DNA of 64,000 nucleotides from Akebia trifoliata (GCA_017979445.1 CM030715.1:30105090-30169089), one strand, 5' to 3'. Counted from the first letter of the stretch, positions 23,949 to 35,946 are shown. Numbers and translations are program-made. The notes: generated by a model from the sequence alone, not told the origin.

Positions 23949-24122
23949 AAATGCTGGACTGCCTTAGTTGGACATTGTGCTTAACACTGTGCTGATGTGG
24001 CAGTGTATAGAGAACCATTGATTTTTTTTACTTGTATCACGAGAAAAGATATCTATGATTATTTGTGCACTGCCACTTCAATACAGTGATGAACGCAATG
24101 TCCAACGAAGTAGTGTAGTATG
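23949..24122. mobile_element. Hairpin MITE, ATAGATTTTT-core family
   Basis: Arms GACTGCCTTAGTTGGACATTG and AATGTCCAACGAAGTAGT face each other, as do GCTGATGTGGCAGTG and CACTGCCACTTC. The right end is TATGACTCTTTATT. Confidence 0.65.
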
Positions 24123-24689
24123 ACTCTTTATTAAAATAGAGATTACTTAAATTTTTTGCTAATTAATTAATGGGTTTTATTAAGTGCTCTTAGGGCACTA
24201 AATAAAGTGTAATAAATATATTTTGGAAGATGGAATCTAAGGGTATTTTGATAAAAAGTAAAATTTTAAAGGTATTTTCGATACAAAATCAAACTTCCAA
24301 AGTGTATTTATTGCACTTTAAGGTGTGCCATAGCGCCATAACGTACATGTTAACAAAACCAATTACTGGAGGGGGTGATGTATTAAAGTTCTCTTTAGAC
24401 CCACAACATGGAAAATGTCTTCTTTGGTTTGCAAAGATGAATGTTAAGTCCAAAGGTTCAAAATCAAACACAAGGAAAGAGTTAGGAAATAGAAGCAAAA
24501 TTAATGGGGGAGAAAAAAGCTTCACGATACGCGTATTGGCTCACTTTTGAAAGTTAGGACCAACCATAGATGACTTTTTCTATGTAATCTTACAATACAA
24601 TTTATGGGAGTCTTTTAAGTCCAAATCAGACAACTTCTTGGGATCAGGTTGGGTCATTTTCCATCAATTTTTGAGTTGAATAATAATTT

Positions 24690-24870
24690 TCTAACCACAA
24701 AGTCTTCACTCTACCGATGTGGCACAGTCACGAAACCATAGATCTTTTTCTTTGAGATACACTACTGCTGTTTTTATGGGGATGTGCAGTTGTGCATCCC
24801 GAGAAAAAGATCCATTGTTCTATGCCCGTGCCACATCAGCCGAGTGAAGATTTTCTAGTTAGAAAATCAG
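24690..24870. mobile_element. Hairpin MITE with clear core
   Basis: Core ACCATAGATCTTTTTCTTTG pairs with CGAGAAAAAGATCCATTG, around TTTTTATGGGGATGTGCAG. Outer arms CTTCACTCTACCGATGTGGC and CCACATCAGCCGAGTGAAG pair with each other. Confidence 0.75.
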
Positions 24871-26640
24871 CACTCTTTTGAGTTTTGTAGTCCTTTTGGG
24901 TTAGATCCTTTTTGAATCGATTTTGACTCCATGTTCAAGATAGAGGTTAAGTATGAATCTAGATTTCGGGTTTGGAATCAAGTCATGGAACTAGAAGGTC
25001 TTACGACTCGATCTCAACCAAATGGCAACGTAATCATTGTTGAACCAATATAAAATTTGATCAGATAATTGTGCTCTATGACTTTGTATCGGGTTCCAAG
25101 CAACTCCTTTTTCAGCTCCTCAATTTCAAGATTCCAATAAAAAATCCATCATAATTATTGGAAAAAGAGGGCAATAAGATAGTGGTCTCAGTTTTTTAAG
25201 CAATTCTTTGATTAGAATTGGCCCACTCCCGTTGAGAAATATAAATCTATATGATAAAGTCATAAAACATCTCAATCACTTTTCTCATCTCTTAACCCTC
25301 TTTAACATTATTATATTTCCTCTTTTAATTCTTTAACCCATTTTATTATTTTTCATCCTTTATCCTTGTGCTTCAAATTTCTTTTAATAATATCCCCAAT
25401 TTTATTTTTCTAGCTTTTACCCCCTTTAGTTCCTTTACTCTCCTCCTTTCCTTTTTCAAAAATACGTCTCTAACTTTACTATCTTTCCTCTTTTCTCCTT
25501 TCTATAAAAGGATTGCACTAAGAAAATGAAGATTCTTTAGACGACAATCCCCTTTGATATGATGGGCTGTCTAGATAGCAAGGGAAATGAGTTTTTTCGA
25601 GAATGTCACAGAAAGCATTGAGGCCATTGTTTTGAAGGTTAAGGTACTCTTTTTTTTTTCAAGAAAATAGGCAAGTTGAACTTGAACCCAAGACCTCGAA
25701 GTTGCATTGTAGTGTCCCAACCAACTCAACTATGGGTCCAATCCCCCAAGGCAAGGTACTCCTGTACTCCTAGTTCTTAATGTTGACGGTGTTTCTGTTG
25801 TGGTTTGTGGAGCTTGATAGTATTGGTCAACAAAGAGGTACTGTAAATTCCTAGTTAGGTTTACAGTGATATTTATATTTCTCGTTTTTGGTGAAAGGGT
25901 GTAATTTGTAACTGAAAGTTTTCTCTTCATAGTGGAATAGATGTGATCCATGGATGTACCTCAATCTTGGGGGAACCACGTAAAATCTCTATGTTTCTTT
26001 GTGTGATTGGATTTTGTTTTGTATTTGTTTTTCGATTTATTTTCTTGGTTCAATTGCACCTATTTTTCTTAACAGTTCATGGTTTTCAGGTCAATGATCT
26101 TATCATTAGATGGATTTGTTGCTCGGTTTCATGATATTGTGCATCTTCTTTGTTGGGTTCAATACTATCTAGAGATACCCTCATTTACTACTGTGTAGTT
26201 TGTATAGGTTTTCAGTTTTGTACTATAAATTTGCATTTTACCAATGTTAAAAAAGAAGAGATTATATTAGGTATCATTCAGTATTACTTGTAGTTCTGGA
26301 TTTAATGGTTAGTCCAATATATTAACCTCAAACATTGAAATCTTTCAAGAAATATCATATTTTCTCTGAATGCGTAGGTGTAGATCATCGTAGTCTTTTA
26401 CACGAACGAAAAATTGACTTGAAATGAGATTCTAAACCTTTGATGGTTTTATCATTCAAGAAAACAAAGAGTGAACAAAATGCATTTTCTGATCTGTTTT
26501 GTGGTCCTTTTTCTGTGATAGTATGCTAGATAGGGTAACCTTAATCTTATAATTTGAATAACTACACAAGAAGACAGAAGTTGTAAATATTTATCATGAA
26601 AGAATTGTTGAGAACGGTAAAAATAAGGTATCATCTTCTC
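24871..26640. other. Intergenic region downstream of IPUT1 copy B
   Basis: No gene recognised. About 24900-25070 carries a dispersed repeat (GACTCCATGTTCAAGATAG ...) also seen inverted near 40.31-40.46 kb and direct near 46.95-47.16 kb. About 25645-25740 reads on minus like a short tRNA-related SINE (TAGTTGAGTTGGTTGGGAC, then CTTGGGTTCAAGTTCAAC and an A-rich tail). The part near 26.6 kb should include the 3' UTR of copy B. Confidence 0.45.
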
Positions 26641-26659
26641 ACAATGGCGAGTCAGTTAG

Positions 26660-29600
26660 TCAGTACAACTTATTGAACCCAGGAAGCTGTGGAGATTCTC
26701 CTGATCTCGGCAAGAAGGAATCCGCCCTCTCAAAGGAGACATGCAAGCTTGTCGTCACTTTAACAAGTGATCCCCACACTATTGGTGCACAACAGAAGGC
26801 ATAAAAGAATACTACGAGGGCTCGCACGATCCCATTAGAGTACCATGACAAGAAGGGTACCCAAAATCCCCAACCAAGGCATCAGGACATGTAGTGCTGG
26901 CAGCACGAAGGCATTAATCATGACCGAGCCTAGTGTAGAAGAGCCGAGCAAGTATAGAGCCCAACCGAGGAGTGGGTGCACCGTCCGAGGAATGAGGAAG
27001 GCGGGGACAATGTAGACAGCTAGAATTGACAACATGGCTGTCATCTTGAGTCCTGTTTGGAAAGGCAGGCTCTTGTCATGATATCGGTAGCACATCTTGG
27101 ACAGGTTGGGTCGTGTCAACCGGTTCATTATCATCACTGTTACGTAAATCACTGATTGGATTAAGACCATGGGTATCTCAGCACCGTACCCAAGTGTTTG
27201 TAGACGTTGCTCATGCCACGAGAGGCCTAATGGCAGGACAGGCCATGACCACCAATACCAGGGTTTCAACCATGGAGCACTTGGGAAGGTGATCACACTG
27301 TTAGGTCCACAAGGTATACTCCACCGAAGCTGAAGATCTGAACACAATGCAGAGAAGTGTTGGAAACATAATGGCGTAGAATCTAAAAAATAAAAGTAAG
27401 AAAACAAGAGAAGTTGAACTCAAGGCATGAGATCGTTTCCTTTAAAATGTTATTCGCTTCCTACTCAAGTTTGCAAAATGATTTCCAGCGAGACGTTTCT
27501 AGGATACAATGAGCCCAATCTCGTGATCACAATTCGTCGTCTTGCAAAGACGAGCAAAGAGACCACCGAAATCGGAATTTACTTACAGTAATATGAAGCA
27601 TCCATCTGGTAACCTAAAGGAAGCCTATAGTTGCCATCAAGCTTGGTGCCATTAAGAGGTGGATGGAACATTGGTTGATCAAGCATATCTGAGAAGTAGC
27701 TAGCAAGAAAACCCTGATCTGCACCATCCGGGTTATCTCGCCCTATCTTTAATTCATGGAGCATGTTTTTGAACACATTCAATGATGGCTGTGGAGTTCA
27801 GGAAAAAAAAGAAGGGGTTGACTTAGCTCACATGTAATGACCCTTTTAAGCATAACTAAAGTGCATTGTCAAAGACATCAGTGGGGCGGGAATACCTGTA
27901 AGACGAAGAGGCCAGTGTGGAAGATGCAAGGGTTGATGAAGGCGGCGCAGAACTGACCGCATTGGAAAAGCTCATCGGTTTTTTGGAGGAAAAGGTTGTC
28001 TGAATCGAGCATGACGACCCGGTCATAGCTAACCAGGCTCCATGCGTAGAGCTTGTTCAGCGTCAACTTGAACCTGTTGTTGAAGTTGGCTTGCCCTTTG
28101 TAGGGGTTATCCATGTTCTGCACTCTCACCACCTTTGCTCCATCTTCCCTTTCACTGCATCAAGAAGCACAATTGCTCACTAAAAAAAATTATAGTTTTC
28201 TGTTGTTGTTGTTCTTGCTCAGCTTGCCTTACCATTACTAACCTAGCAATGATAATATTTTGAAATTTGTGTGCATGCATTGATCTGTTCCGGGGGTACC
28301 TAATCGATGATGATAACCATTCAATCAAATGCATTCTATTGGATGGTCCAAAAATAGTCAATGTTTTCGACCCTAGGAAGACTTTTCCTCGGGATGATAG
28401 TGACTTGGGATTCGGGGGAACCCAGCCCTAAAGAGAGAGGCTGGCTGTGCCTTAGACCAGTCCAAATTCCTATCGGCCCTAATTTAGTAAAGCCCAAGTC
28501 CGGACTTAATGGACTCAGGCCAATTCGGGTAGATTTTGGGCTTTTTATATTAAAAAACAAATTCATATGCCATTAAAAGTTGTTTGATGTTATTTTTAAT
28601 CCAAATAGGGGTTCAATCTACACCTTTAATTGGAAAAGGACTGATTAGAGATGAAAATAAACTTGTTATTTAAATCTAACAATTTGAAACAACAGATATA
28701 AATTTTGTAAAATATATTTAAATAAGTAAATTAAATGCAGATATAGTCGTTAAAAATCAAGCAACCAAGTAGATTTCAGCAGAAGTCAGCTATGTAAGTT
28801 ACCCTTGTGCCCATGAATGATGAACCCATGATGCTAAAGTATAAGAAGTGTGTCTGACTAATGTTATGTCCAACGACCCATGAATGTTCGGCCCACCATT
28901 CCACCCATTGAGGAATCTAAATACCAACATATGATTCCTAGCAGAGCATTTTGTGTGGGGCTAAATTATGGAAAAAAAAAATGATCAAATTCAATGGTCA
29001 AGAATCATCAATCATGCTTATTTTAATTGCTTTTCTTAGTTCAATCTCTTTCTTTTCTTCATAAGGAAATATTTGTTAGAGACTTAGATCAAGTATGTAC
29101 AAAAGGGCATTTTAGTCATTTAGCAGTAGTTTATAAGAGAATACTGAGTTCAAGAGACGTGGAAATCAGCAAAAGAATATTACTTCCCACGCGCTGAACA
29201 GATAGATGTGACGCGCCGCATTGGCGCGTGTCGAAGAGTTATTATCGTTTAGATATCACACCCACCCACATCTCTAAATCTATTAATGCCACTTTTAAAT
29301 GCCTTATTATTACACCCGTTTAAGACTTAAGAAAACGTGGATTTTAGCAAGTTTCCTTTAATTCTATTTAATAATCTATCTTTCCAAAAACCAGAGAATG
29401 GGGGTGGCTGAATGGTAGTAACTTGGGGCCAAGGAATCTGCTCTTTCTATGGTCTCAAGTTCAAATCCCACTACCCATAAAAAACCTTGGTGGCCACGCA
29501 CCACTCCACGTAGTGGGGTATAGCCTGAGTGCGGGGCGTAGGGACTAGTCTGGTGCGTGCAAACTGGCCCGGATACCCTTCGTTATCAAAAAAAAAAAAA

Positions 29601-30089
29601 AAACATCAAAGAAGCAAAAGAGGAAAGAAGAGAGAAACAGAGAAGATTAGTGAGAAAATTAAATTTTTTCCTTTTTTTTTTTTGTTTGTAATTCTTCTAC
29701 ACAGAAATCGAGGTTCATAATTTGAATCCAACGGCTTTCTTATGTTGTTCTTGACTTCAGGCGCATTTTAGCAAAAAGAGATAAGAGAGATTGATAATCT
29801 GGACTTACAGAGCTTGAACCCAACGAATGGGAACGTCAAGAGAAGCAATGACGACAAGGTCTGCTTCAACTTTCAGATTCGCTAGAGATCTGAGCATCAC
29901 ACGTGTTGCAACGTAGAACTCATAGTCCCTCGGTGTTCCCATGTACATCATCGCCACGTATGCATTTTTATAACGCTTCCCTTCTTCTTCTTTTTCACCA
30001 ACACCAACTACACTTCGAATCGCTAACAACTCTACAACAGCTACAACCAAGAACATACCCTTTAAAAACCCTAACTTCCTCTTCTCCAT
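26660..30089 (-). CDS. IPUT1: IPUT1-like GT8 glycosyltransferase, copy B (frameshifted near the C-terminus)
   Basis: Second copy of the inositol phosphorylceramide glucuronosyltransferase gene. Exons on minus: 30089-29809, 28154-27896, 27788-27587 and 27337-26660. The first three borders are GT-AG and at the same positions as copy A. The DxD motif (VVMLDSDNLFLQ), INPCIFHTGLF and NPDGADQGFL are kept. Exon 4 continues into the hydrophobic C-terminal region (VLIQSVIYVTVMIMN, AVYIVPAFLIPRTVHPLLGW, INAFVLPALHVLMPWLGIL) without intron 4 of copy A. After LLVM the frame hits TAA at 26837-26835, while another frame continues SWYSNGIVRALVVF... to FNKLY and TGA at 26662-26660, which is the expected family C-terminus. 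Family comparison suggests about 11 bp are missing there. If real, the last about 65 residues and final membrane segment are lost. An assembly error is possible. The intact form would be about 476 aa. Confidence 0.82.
28155..29808 (-). other. Intron 1 of IPUT1 copy B
   Basis: 1654 bp with donor GTAAGT and acceptor TGCAG. It holds a plus-strand SINE at 29400-29603 some 200 bp from exon 1. The segments flanking the exons align with intron 1 of copy A; the middle does not. Confidence 0.75.
29400..29603 (+). mobile_element. tRNA-derived SINE
   Basis: The head GGGGGTGGCTGAATGGTAG is A-box like and CAAGTTCAAATCCCACTACC is B-box like. The body ends GATACCCTTCGTTATC and is followed by a run of about 16 A. 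It is the same family as 11322-11537 and lies in IPUT1 copy B intron 1, opposite to the gene. The target duplication is not clear. Confidence 0.85.
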
Positions 30090-30813
30090 TTCTTCCTAAT
30101 TTCTCTGAGTTCTCTTCTCAGTTCTCACTCATCAACCCAAAAAAATCAAAGCCAGAAATCCTTCAAAAACCTTAAATAAATATAAGCTCTAATTACCAAA
30201 AAAGAAATTTTGATTTATTTTTCTTTCTTTCTATTTCAGTGTCTCGAGAAGCAAAAAATTTTGCAGAGATGAGAGGGTAAAGTAAAAGAGGGAAAACGAG
30301 CGAGAAAGAGAGAGAGAGAGAGGTCTTCTGAGTTCTGTGCAGAGAAGTGTCGAACCGAAGCCTTAATAAAGGACAAGAGAATGATACAACCAGGCAGATG
30401 GTACGAATCTTTGATATCTCCATCGAGTATATCCTATTGTCCGTCCCAGACCCAGTTCATAGAAAAAATCCTGTCAATATCAATCCTTCCAAGGGTTGAC
30501 TTGCTTTATTATTTTCTTACCAAAAAAAAAAAAAGTCATGTACACTGATCTGTCGGGCGTACCGCGGATGAACGGTTTTAAAACCCGATATTCGACTCGT
30601 TTTCGTGTTGGCCGAGTCAAACTGTCTAAATGGGTTCATAGTTATTTTTATGTTGAAAGACGTTAGCATCTTCCTAATTTTGTTTTTTCAAAATTAGAAT
30701 TAAATATTTTTATTATTTTATCATTTAGTAAAATAAAATATGGATATTTGAATCATTGAATAATAATATATTTGTGAAAATAGCCATTATATATATATAT
30801 ATATATATATATA

Positions 30814-31194
30814 GGGTCCCGTTCAGCACCCTAAGTTTTACCACACACTTTAACAAACGCGTTTTGTCCTACATGGGTTAGAAGTTTCGGAATGAGCTGA
30901 TTTTTGGTGAGGATGATCTCTATGGTGAGGAGATCATCCTCACCAAAAATCAGCTCATTCCAAAACTTATAACCCCATCAAAAATGGTTTACAAAAAATG
31001 GACGGTCCACGATTTTTCAACGTGTAAACATGGGGCTAAACATTTCGGAATGGGCTGATTTTTGGGGAGGATGATCTTCTAATCATAGAGATCATCCTCA
31101 CCAAAAATCAGCCCATTCCAAAAATTCTAACCCATGTAGGACAAAAAACGTTTGTTAAAGTGTGTGGTAAAACTTAGGGTGCTGAACATTTCCC
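30814..31194. mobile_element. Multi-hairpin MITE in a (TA)n tract
   Basis: Long TIRs: the left includes CAGCACCCTAAGTTTTACC and CACACTTTAACAAACG; the right includes CGTTTGTTAAAGTGTG and GGTAAAACTTAGGGTGCTG. Inside are two further palindromes, each pairing CTGATTTTTGGTGAGGATG with CATCCTCACCAAAAATCAG. Both flanks are (TA)n, so the target duplication is hidden. Confidence 0.85.
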
Positions 31195-31212
31195 ATATAT
31201 ATATATCTCAAG

Positions 31213-31393
31213 ACTAATGATAAATTGACATGGCAAAACATTCGCAATCTATACACAATTTGATGTGGTAAGGGCACAGAACCGTTGATCTTTTCATTGT
31301 ATATCAACAAAAAAAAAAAAAATCTATGGTTATGTGCCCTAGCCTTGCATATACAACATATATTTTGCCACGGCAATTTATCACAACTCTTAT
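31213..31393. mobile_element. Hairpin MITE
   Basis: Outer arms ATGATAAATTGACATGGCAA and TTGCCACGGCAATTTATCA pair, as do AAGGGCACAGAACC and GGTTATGTGCCCT. The right end is ATCACAACTCTTATTT. Confidence 0.75.
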
Positions 31394-31444
31394 TTTAATG
31401 TCATTTTCGTAAAAGAATAATAATAGACTGACTCAAATATAGAA

Positions 31445-31575
31445 ATATTCAACTAACATGAAATGTGCATAGGATCATAGATTTTTTCTTTTGTATCTCG
31501 AGAAAAATAAAAAATATATATATATATATATCCATGATTTTGTGCACTAAATATGTCATGTTAGTTGAGTGTTTT
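31445..31575. mobile_element. Hairpin MITE
   Basis: Arms TTCAACTAACATGAAATGTGC and CATGTTAGTTGAGTG face each other. Core AGGATCATAGATTTTTTCTTT is followed by a TATATA-expanded centre and CCATGATTTTGTGC. Confidence 0.65.
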
Positions 31576-31639
31576 TTTTTTTAAGAATTAGTTTATCATG
31601 ATTTTTTCATAAAATTATTCATTACACAATAATCAAGAC

Positions 31640-31911
31640 CAGGGGCGGAGCTAGTGGGGGCAATTGCCCCCACAGAGCTTTAAGACACCCCTATATTTTC
31701 AACTAATTACGTGTCCTAATTGTCACCATTCCCTCGTCTCCCTCCCCATTTGCCCCCACACTCTCATCTCCCTCCAATTTTTGCCCCCATACCCTCACCT
31801 CTCTCCAATAGTATTTTTTAGCACAAATAATTTTTCCATCATTCAAGTTCTTCAACTATACAACGAACCATAGTTTGCCCCTAATACAAGAAAATCTTGG
31901 CTTCGCCCATG
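31640..31911 (+). mobile_element. hAT-type MITE (CAGGGGCGG family)
   Basis: It starts CAGGGGCGGAGCTAGTGG and ends CTTGGCTTCGCCCATG, flanked by ATCAAGAC (31632-31639) and ATCAAAAC (31912-31919), an 8-bp target duplication with one change. It is non-coding. Confidence 0.85.
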
Positions 31912-32424
31912 ATCAAAACACACTAATTTTTTAAATTAAGAGATAAAATAATAAATACATTTTAAAAACAATCAAAGTTTTGAATAATGCTAACATCAAA
32001 AGATATCTTAGACGCTAACATTTCCTAATATACATAAATATATTTATATCCTTAAAAAAAATAATCCAATGGTGTTGACTTTGTTAAAATTTTCATAATT
32101 TTAAATGAGTTATTGTGCAACTCAGATGAGCCAATGTGATAGATGATTTGTATTTACTATCCTATCCCCTTCTATAACCTTCGACTCCATGGATGAGTCT
32201 TAAAATCATAAACTCAATTCCAAAATGCACACATTCTACATGACATGAGTTTAAATGACAATATCATCCTCCATTTCGATTTTTTAAGATAAAAATATTT
32301 GATTTTTTGTATATATATAAAAAAAACCCTTAAAAGAGTTAATTAATATGTTTACCTTTTCAAGTCATCCTTATAAAATTAACTACAAAAAAAATCTATT
32401 AGAAATACTATCATCCATAGGAAA

Positions 32425-32592
32425 TTTCTGAAGTGACCTTAGAATTGACATCGATTCTCAGTCACATTGTTGACAGGATATAGGTACGGAATCATAGATT
32501 CTTTTCATTGGGATACGAGGGCAAAGCTTTCATGACTACGTGGGTACCTCCATCCACATCAGAGAATCGATGTCAAATGTAATGTTAGTCCA
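32425..32592. mobile_element. Hairpin MITE
   Basis: Arms GAATTGACATCGATTCTC and GAGAATCGATGTCAAATG pair. The core ATCATAGATTCTTTTCATTG is worn. Its arms are like those at 5528-5690. Confidence 0.65.
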
Positions 32593-32612
32593 ACACGACT
32601 TTAAGTCTTATC

Positions 32613-32862
32613 CAGGGGCGGAGCTAGTAAGGAGCTGGTGGGGGCAATTGCCCCCACAGAACTTTGAGACACCCTTATATTTTCAATTAATTACATGTCC
32701 CATTTGTCCCCACTCCCTCATCTCTCTCCTCATTTGCCCCCACACCCTCACCTCCCTCCAATTTTTGCTCCCACACCCTCACCTCACTCCATTCAAAGTT
32801 TTTCAACTATACAACTAATCATAGTTTGCCCCCACTACAAGAAAATTCTGGCTCCACCCCTG
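32613..32862 (+). mobile_element. hAT-type MITE with exact 8-bp target duplication
   Basis: Termini CAGGGGCGGAGCTAG and CTGGCTCCACCCCTG. Exact flanking duplication GTCTTATC at 32605-32612 and 32863-32870. 250 bp, non-coding, sister of 31640-31911. Confidence 0.92.
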
Positions 32863-33567
32863 GTCTTATCCATATCTCTATCTTTTTAAATAAATCGTAT
32901 TTGTTTAATATTTGTTTTTTGGTTGGTGTTGGCTGTTACCCAAGTTACCACCTACCTCTGTCTAGGATACTTCCCTGATAAAATGATTAAGTAAGCATAT
33001 CTCTTGTACATGGTTTTAAAACTTCACTCAACCCAAATGTCTATTGAGTTGAGTCAAGTTGAAAATTATCAACTCAACTCAACTCATATAAGTCAAATAA
33101 AATATATTAATCTAAAAATATTTAAAAAATACTTTTATTAATTTAAAACACATAAAAAATATTGATTTTTTGTTCTACACAGGGATATTATATGTAGCTG
33201 AACAACTCAGTCGAGTTTTTATCCATATTCGATGTCTTTTGGGTTGACTTGACTGATTTGATGATTTAACTTGTCAATTTGGTTTCATCTGAGTTTGGGA
33301 CCGAGTCACCTCTAAATCCATTCAAGTGTAGTCAAATTGACCAAGTTATCAAAGACACACACATTGACCAAGTGAAGTTGTTGACTTGATATCACCGAGG
33401 CCGAACCTGGGGACAAAAATATCCTCAAAAGGATTTATCAAAGCCACACTTACTTGGGGTAGGAGAACGACGCACAGCTTTCAACGAGTCCTGCATTCTA
33501 TTTTTTAAAATTAAGCTTGACCTTTTACATATTTAGACGCAAAGTATAAATTTTCCCTTATATGACT

Positions 33568-33733
33568 CGCCAGATGACATACTCAATCGACTCACTGACG
33601 TGACAAGTTTGAAACTGTAGATATGTATGCCTCGATATACACAATTGCAGTTCTCCATAAAAAAATGTCTCCCAATGGAGCCATGTACCCTGAGGCGCCA
33701 CGTCAACGAGTCAATTGAGTATGCCACGGCTAT
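33568..33733. mobile_element. Hairpin MITE
   Basis: Arms GACATACTCAATCGACTC and GAGTCAATTGAGTATGCC, and next to them ACTGACGTGACA and CGCCACGTCAACGAG. The centre keeps CCTCGATATACACAATTGCAG. Confidence 0.7.
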
Positions 33734-33936
33734 TATTTTTCCTTCTTTTTCCTTTAGAAGAAGAAGAACGCAATACGGATAAATATTGACTCTAATGGAA
33801 TGGCTTTCAAACTCGATTTAGAGTCTCTGTCTCGTCACCCATCAGTACTGGGTTGGCTCTCAAATCATCTTGTCTCGATGAGTTATCTCACTAGAATTTG
33901 TAAATCATTTTGTTTAGAATAACGATGAATGAACAC

Positions 33937-34083
33937 AATTTTGAGTGCACGGCTAATGTGACAAGGGCACAGAACAACAGCTCTTTTTCCTGTTTATTCC
34001 AAAGAAAAAGATATATTGTTATGTACCCTTGCCATGTCAGCCACATAATTCAAAATCGCATGCATTCAGCACGACTCTTTTTT
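33937..34083. mobile_element. Hairpin MITE
   Basis: GGCTAATGTGACAAGGGCAC pairs with TACCCTTGCCATGTCAGCC, and CTCTTTTTCCTG faces AAAGAAAAAGATATATTG. The right end is GCACGACTCTTTTTT. Confidence 0.7.
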
Positions 34084-34301
34084 TTAATAGCATATATTTA
34101 GTGTAGGTTGTTTCAATGACTCACAAAGAATGACTTACCTGTAAAAACACGAAATCCAATTATCAAGATTTATTCATAATCAAATGACGTATCTCAAAGA
34201 TACTTATCCTAGAGATATATCTTACTTCTTGTTCAAAATTAAGTGCATCCCAGTGACATATATCTTGAAGATACTTTTCCCAAGAATATATCTCAATTGT
34301 T

Positions 34302-34315
34302 CCCCCCCCCCCCCC
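34302..34315 (+). repeat. Poly-C run
   Basis: Fourteen consecutive C at the left edge of a hairpin MITE. The exact length is likely uncertain in any assembly. A poly-G run of similar kind lies near 50670-50680. Confidence 0.8.
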
Positions 34316-34317
34316 TC

Positions 34318-34475
34318 ACAAAATGTGTTAGAATCACAAATTTTTTCTTGGGATACGTAATTGTGCATGTTTATGAGGATGTACAATTGTGTATGTCAAG
34401 AAAAAAATGTATGATTCTAGCCCATACTACGTTAGGGGGCGTACGGGAGTGTACGTTAGAAGGGGTGTCAAAAAT
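34318..34475. mobile_element. Hairpin MITE
   Basis: AGAATCACAAATTTTTTCTTG faces CAAGAAAAAAATGTATGATTC around ATGTTTATGAGGATGTACAAT. The right end is ATCATGACTCTTATA. Confidence 0.7.
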
Positions 34476-34768
34476 CATGACTCTTATATTTTCATGGTTG
34501 GGATCATCTGTTTTTTTTTCAATAAGTTATTCTTTCACATGTCATCAAACTTGACTTATTCATTTATATCTAAAATTATAATTATTATTTTTTATTATAC
34601 GTAAGATTAATAGATTTTTAATAAAATTTTATTTTATATAGATAATAACTGTTTATATTATTGAAAATTAATTATTTCATATGAAAAATATAGTAGTCTT
34701 GATTAAGATTATTGACCCAGATTTTAGGGCTTAAAATAGGTCAGATTCGGATCGGATATGAGTATGTT

Positions 34769-35946
34769 TGTTCGGTGCAAAACTGCAAGTGCACAATATC
34801 GTAATTTTATAGTAAAATGATGAGAAGAGTATCGTCCTTAGGGATTGGTAACTTATTTTTGACAAATACCGACATTATACTAATCTCGACTTTATTTAGA
34901 AAAGTCATTAAGATTTTTGTACTTATAATTTAAAATAAAATTAATTCAAAGGAAAAGAAAGATGTTCGAAGATCAAATCAATGGGAAAGAAAACTTCTAG
35001 AAAATCGATTTCACCTAATCCCTTACTATGTTTTACTCATCTAACTAATCGAATTTAATTCTCTCTGTTTGTTAACAAATCTCCAATTCATCCAAATGTT
35101 TCTTTTGATACTCAATTGAAAATATTCTTGTTCATCATTTTACACAAGAGTATGCAATTTAATAAAACAAGAAAGCATTAAGATCAACGATTTTAATACT
35201 ACATAGGTTCATACAAGTCTTTCGATTTCTATATTTACCTATGCCGAAATATCTAAGATCTATCCTATAATTCCCTCTTTCGATAGCAAATCACAAGATC
35301 AAAACCATCTAATTAATGGCCAGTTAATTAGAAGCAATAAACTCAGAATAAATCAAACAAACATATAAAAGAATTACTTCAAATTAGCATAGAAAAGCAA
35401 GCACAGTTCGGAACTAGATTACATCGTTTTCCTAGAATAAAGAAAATTTAGTTCATGCTAAAAATTAAATTAACATAAACGAATTCACTATTAATTTTCT
35501 GAAAAAAATTGAAGAAGATGAACACTGAAAAAATACTCTCCTCCTCCTAGCCTCTCAGTCGCAGCATCTTTTAAAACGAAGAAAAAAAAAAATCACTTTT
35601 TCGTCCGCTCTATTTCTCTATTTTTGTCCTTGCGTCCCGCAAAAATCCCCCTTCTCCTGTGTAGCACGTTGATTCCTTCAGTTGCATCACTTCCATTCAA
35701 CACCAACTGGCCCTTATTTCATGTGTTTTTCTCTTTTATTTAGCAGCTCCTATATTCAAATAACATCTTCATTTAAATGAGAGAGTTTCTAAACGATAGG
35801 CTTGTAAAATTGGGTCTTCATTTTCTTCAAATCTGAAATAAATTTAAATAATGACATTAAAACCTAAAATCAACACAAATAAATAAAATTAGACTAAAGT
35901 TTAAAGTTAAGAAGTGATAAAATATACTCAATTATGCAAGTTATCA
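34769..35946 (+). mobile_element. Solo LTR-like element, 1178 bp
   Basis: It begins TGTTCGGTGCAAAACTGC and ends CAAGTTATCA (TG...CA), with the exact 5-bp target duplication ATGTT at 34764-34768 and 35947-35951. Removing it restores ...GAGTATG/TTCGTATCC..., a sequence also seen in related repeats. No coding capacity or second LTR was seen. Confidence 0.8.

Larger units (their letters stand above)
1..24600. repeat. Unit A of the tandem segmental duplication
   Basis: Collinear with 26660-39000. Matched anchors: IPUT1 exons; 4.56-4.87 with 30.38-30.66 kb; 9.96-10.4 with 32.94-33.35; 11.54-12.0 with 33.85-34.7; 13.27-13.86 with 36.46-36.83; 23.45-23.82 with 37.43-38.7; 24.37-24.57 with 38.82-38.97. 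Most size difference is explained by insertions listed separately. Confidence 0.8.

Noticed and set aside
24230..24550. 106-codon plus-strand frame
   Set aside because: No recognisable protein features, and the corresponding sequence of unit B (about 38.8-38.97 kb) does not keep it open.
29400..29480. Possible tRNA gene
   Set aside because: It has A- and B-box-like words but no clean cloverleaf, and continues into a SINE body with an A tail.
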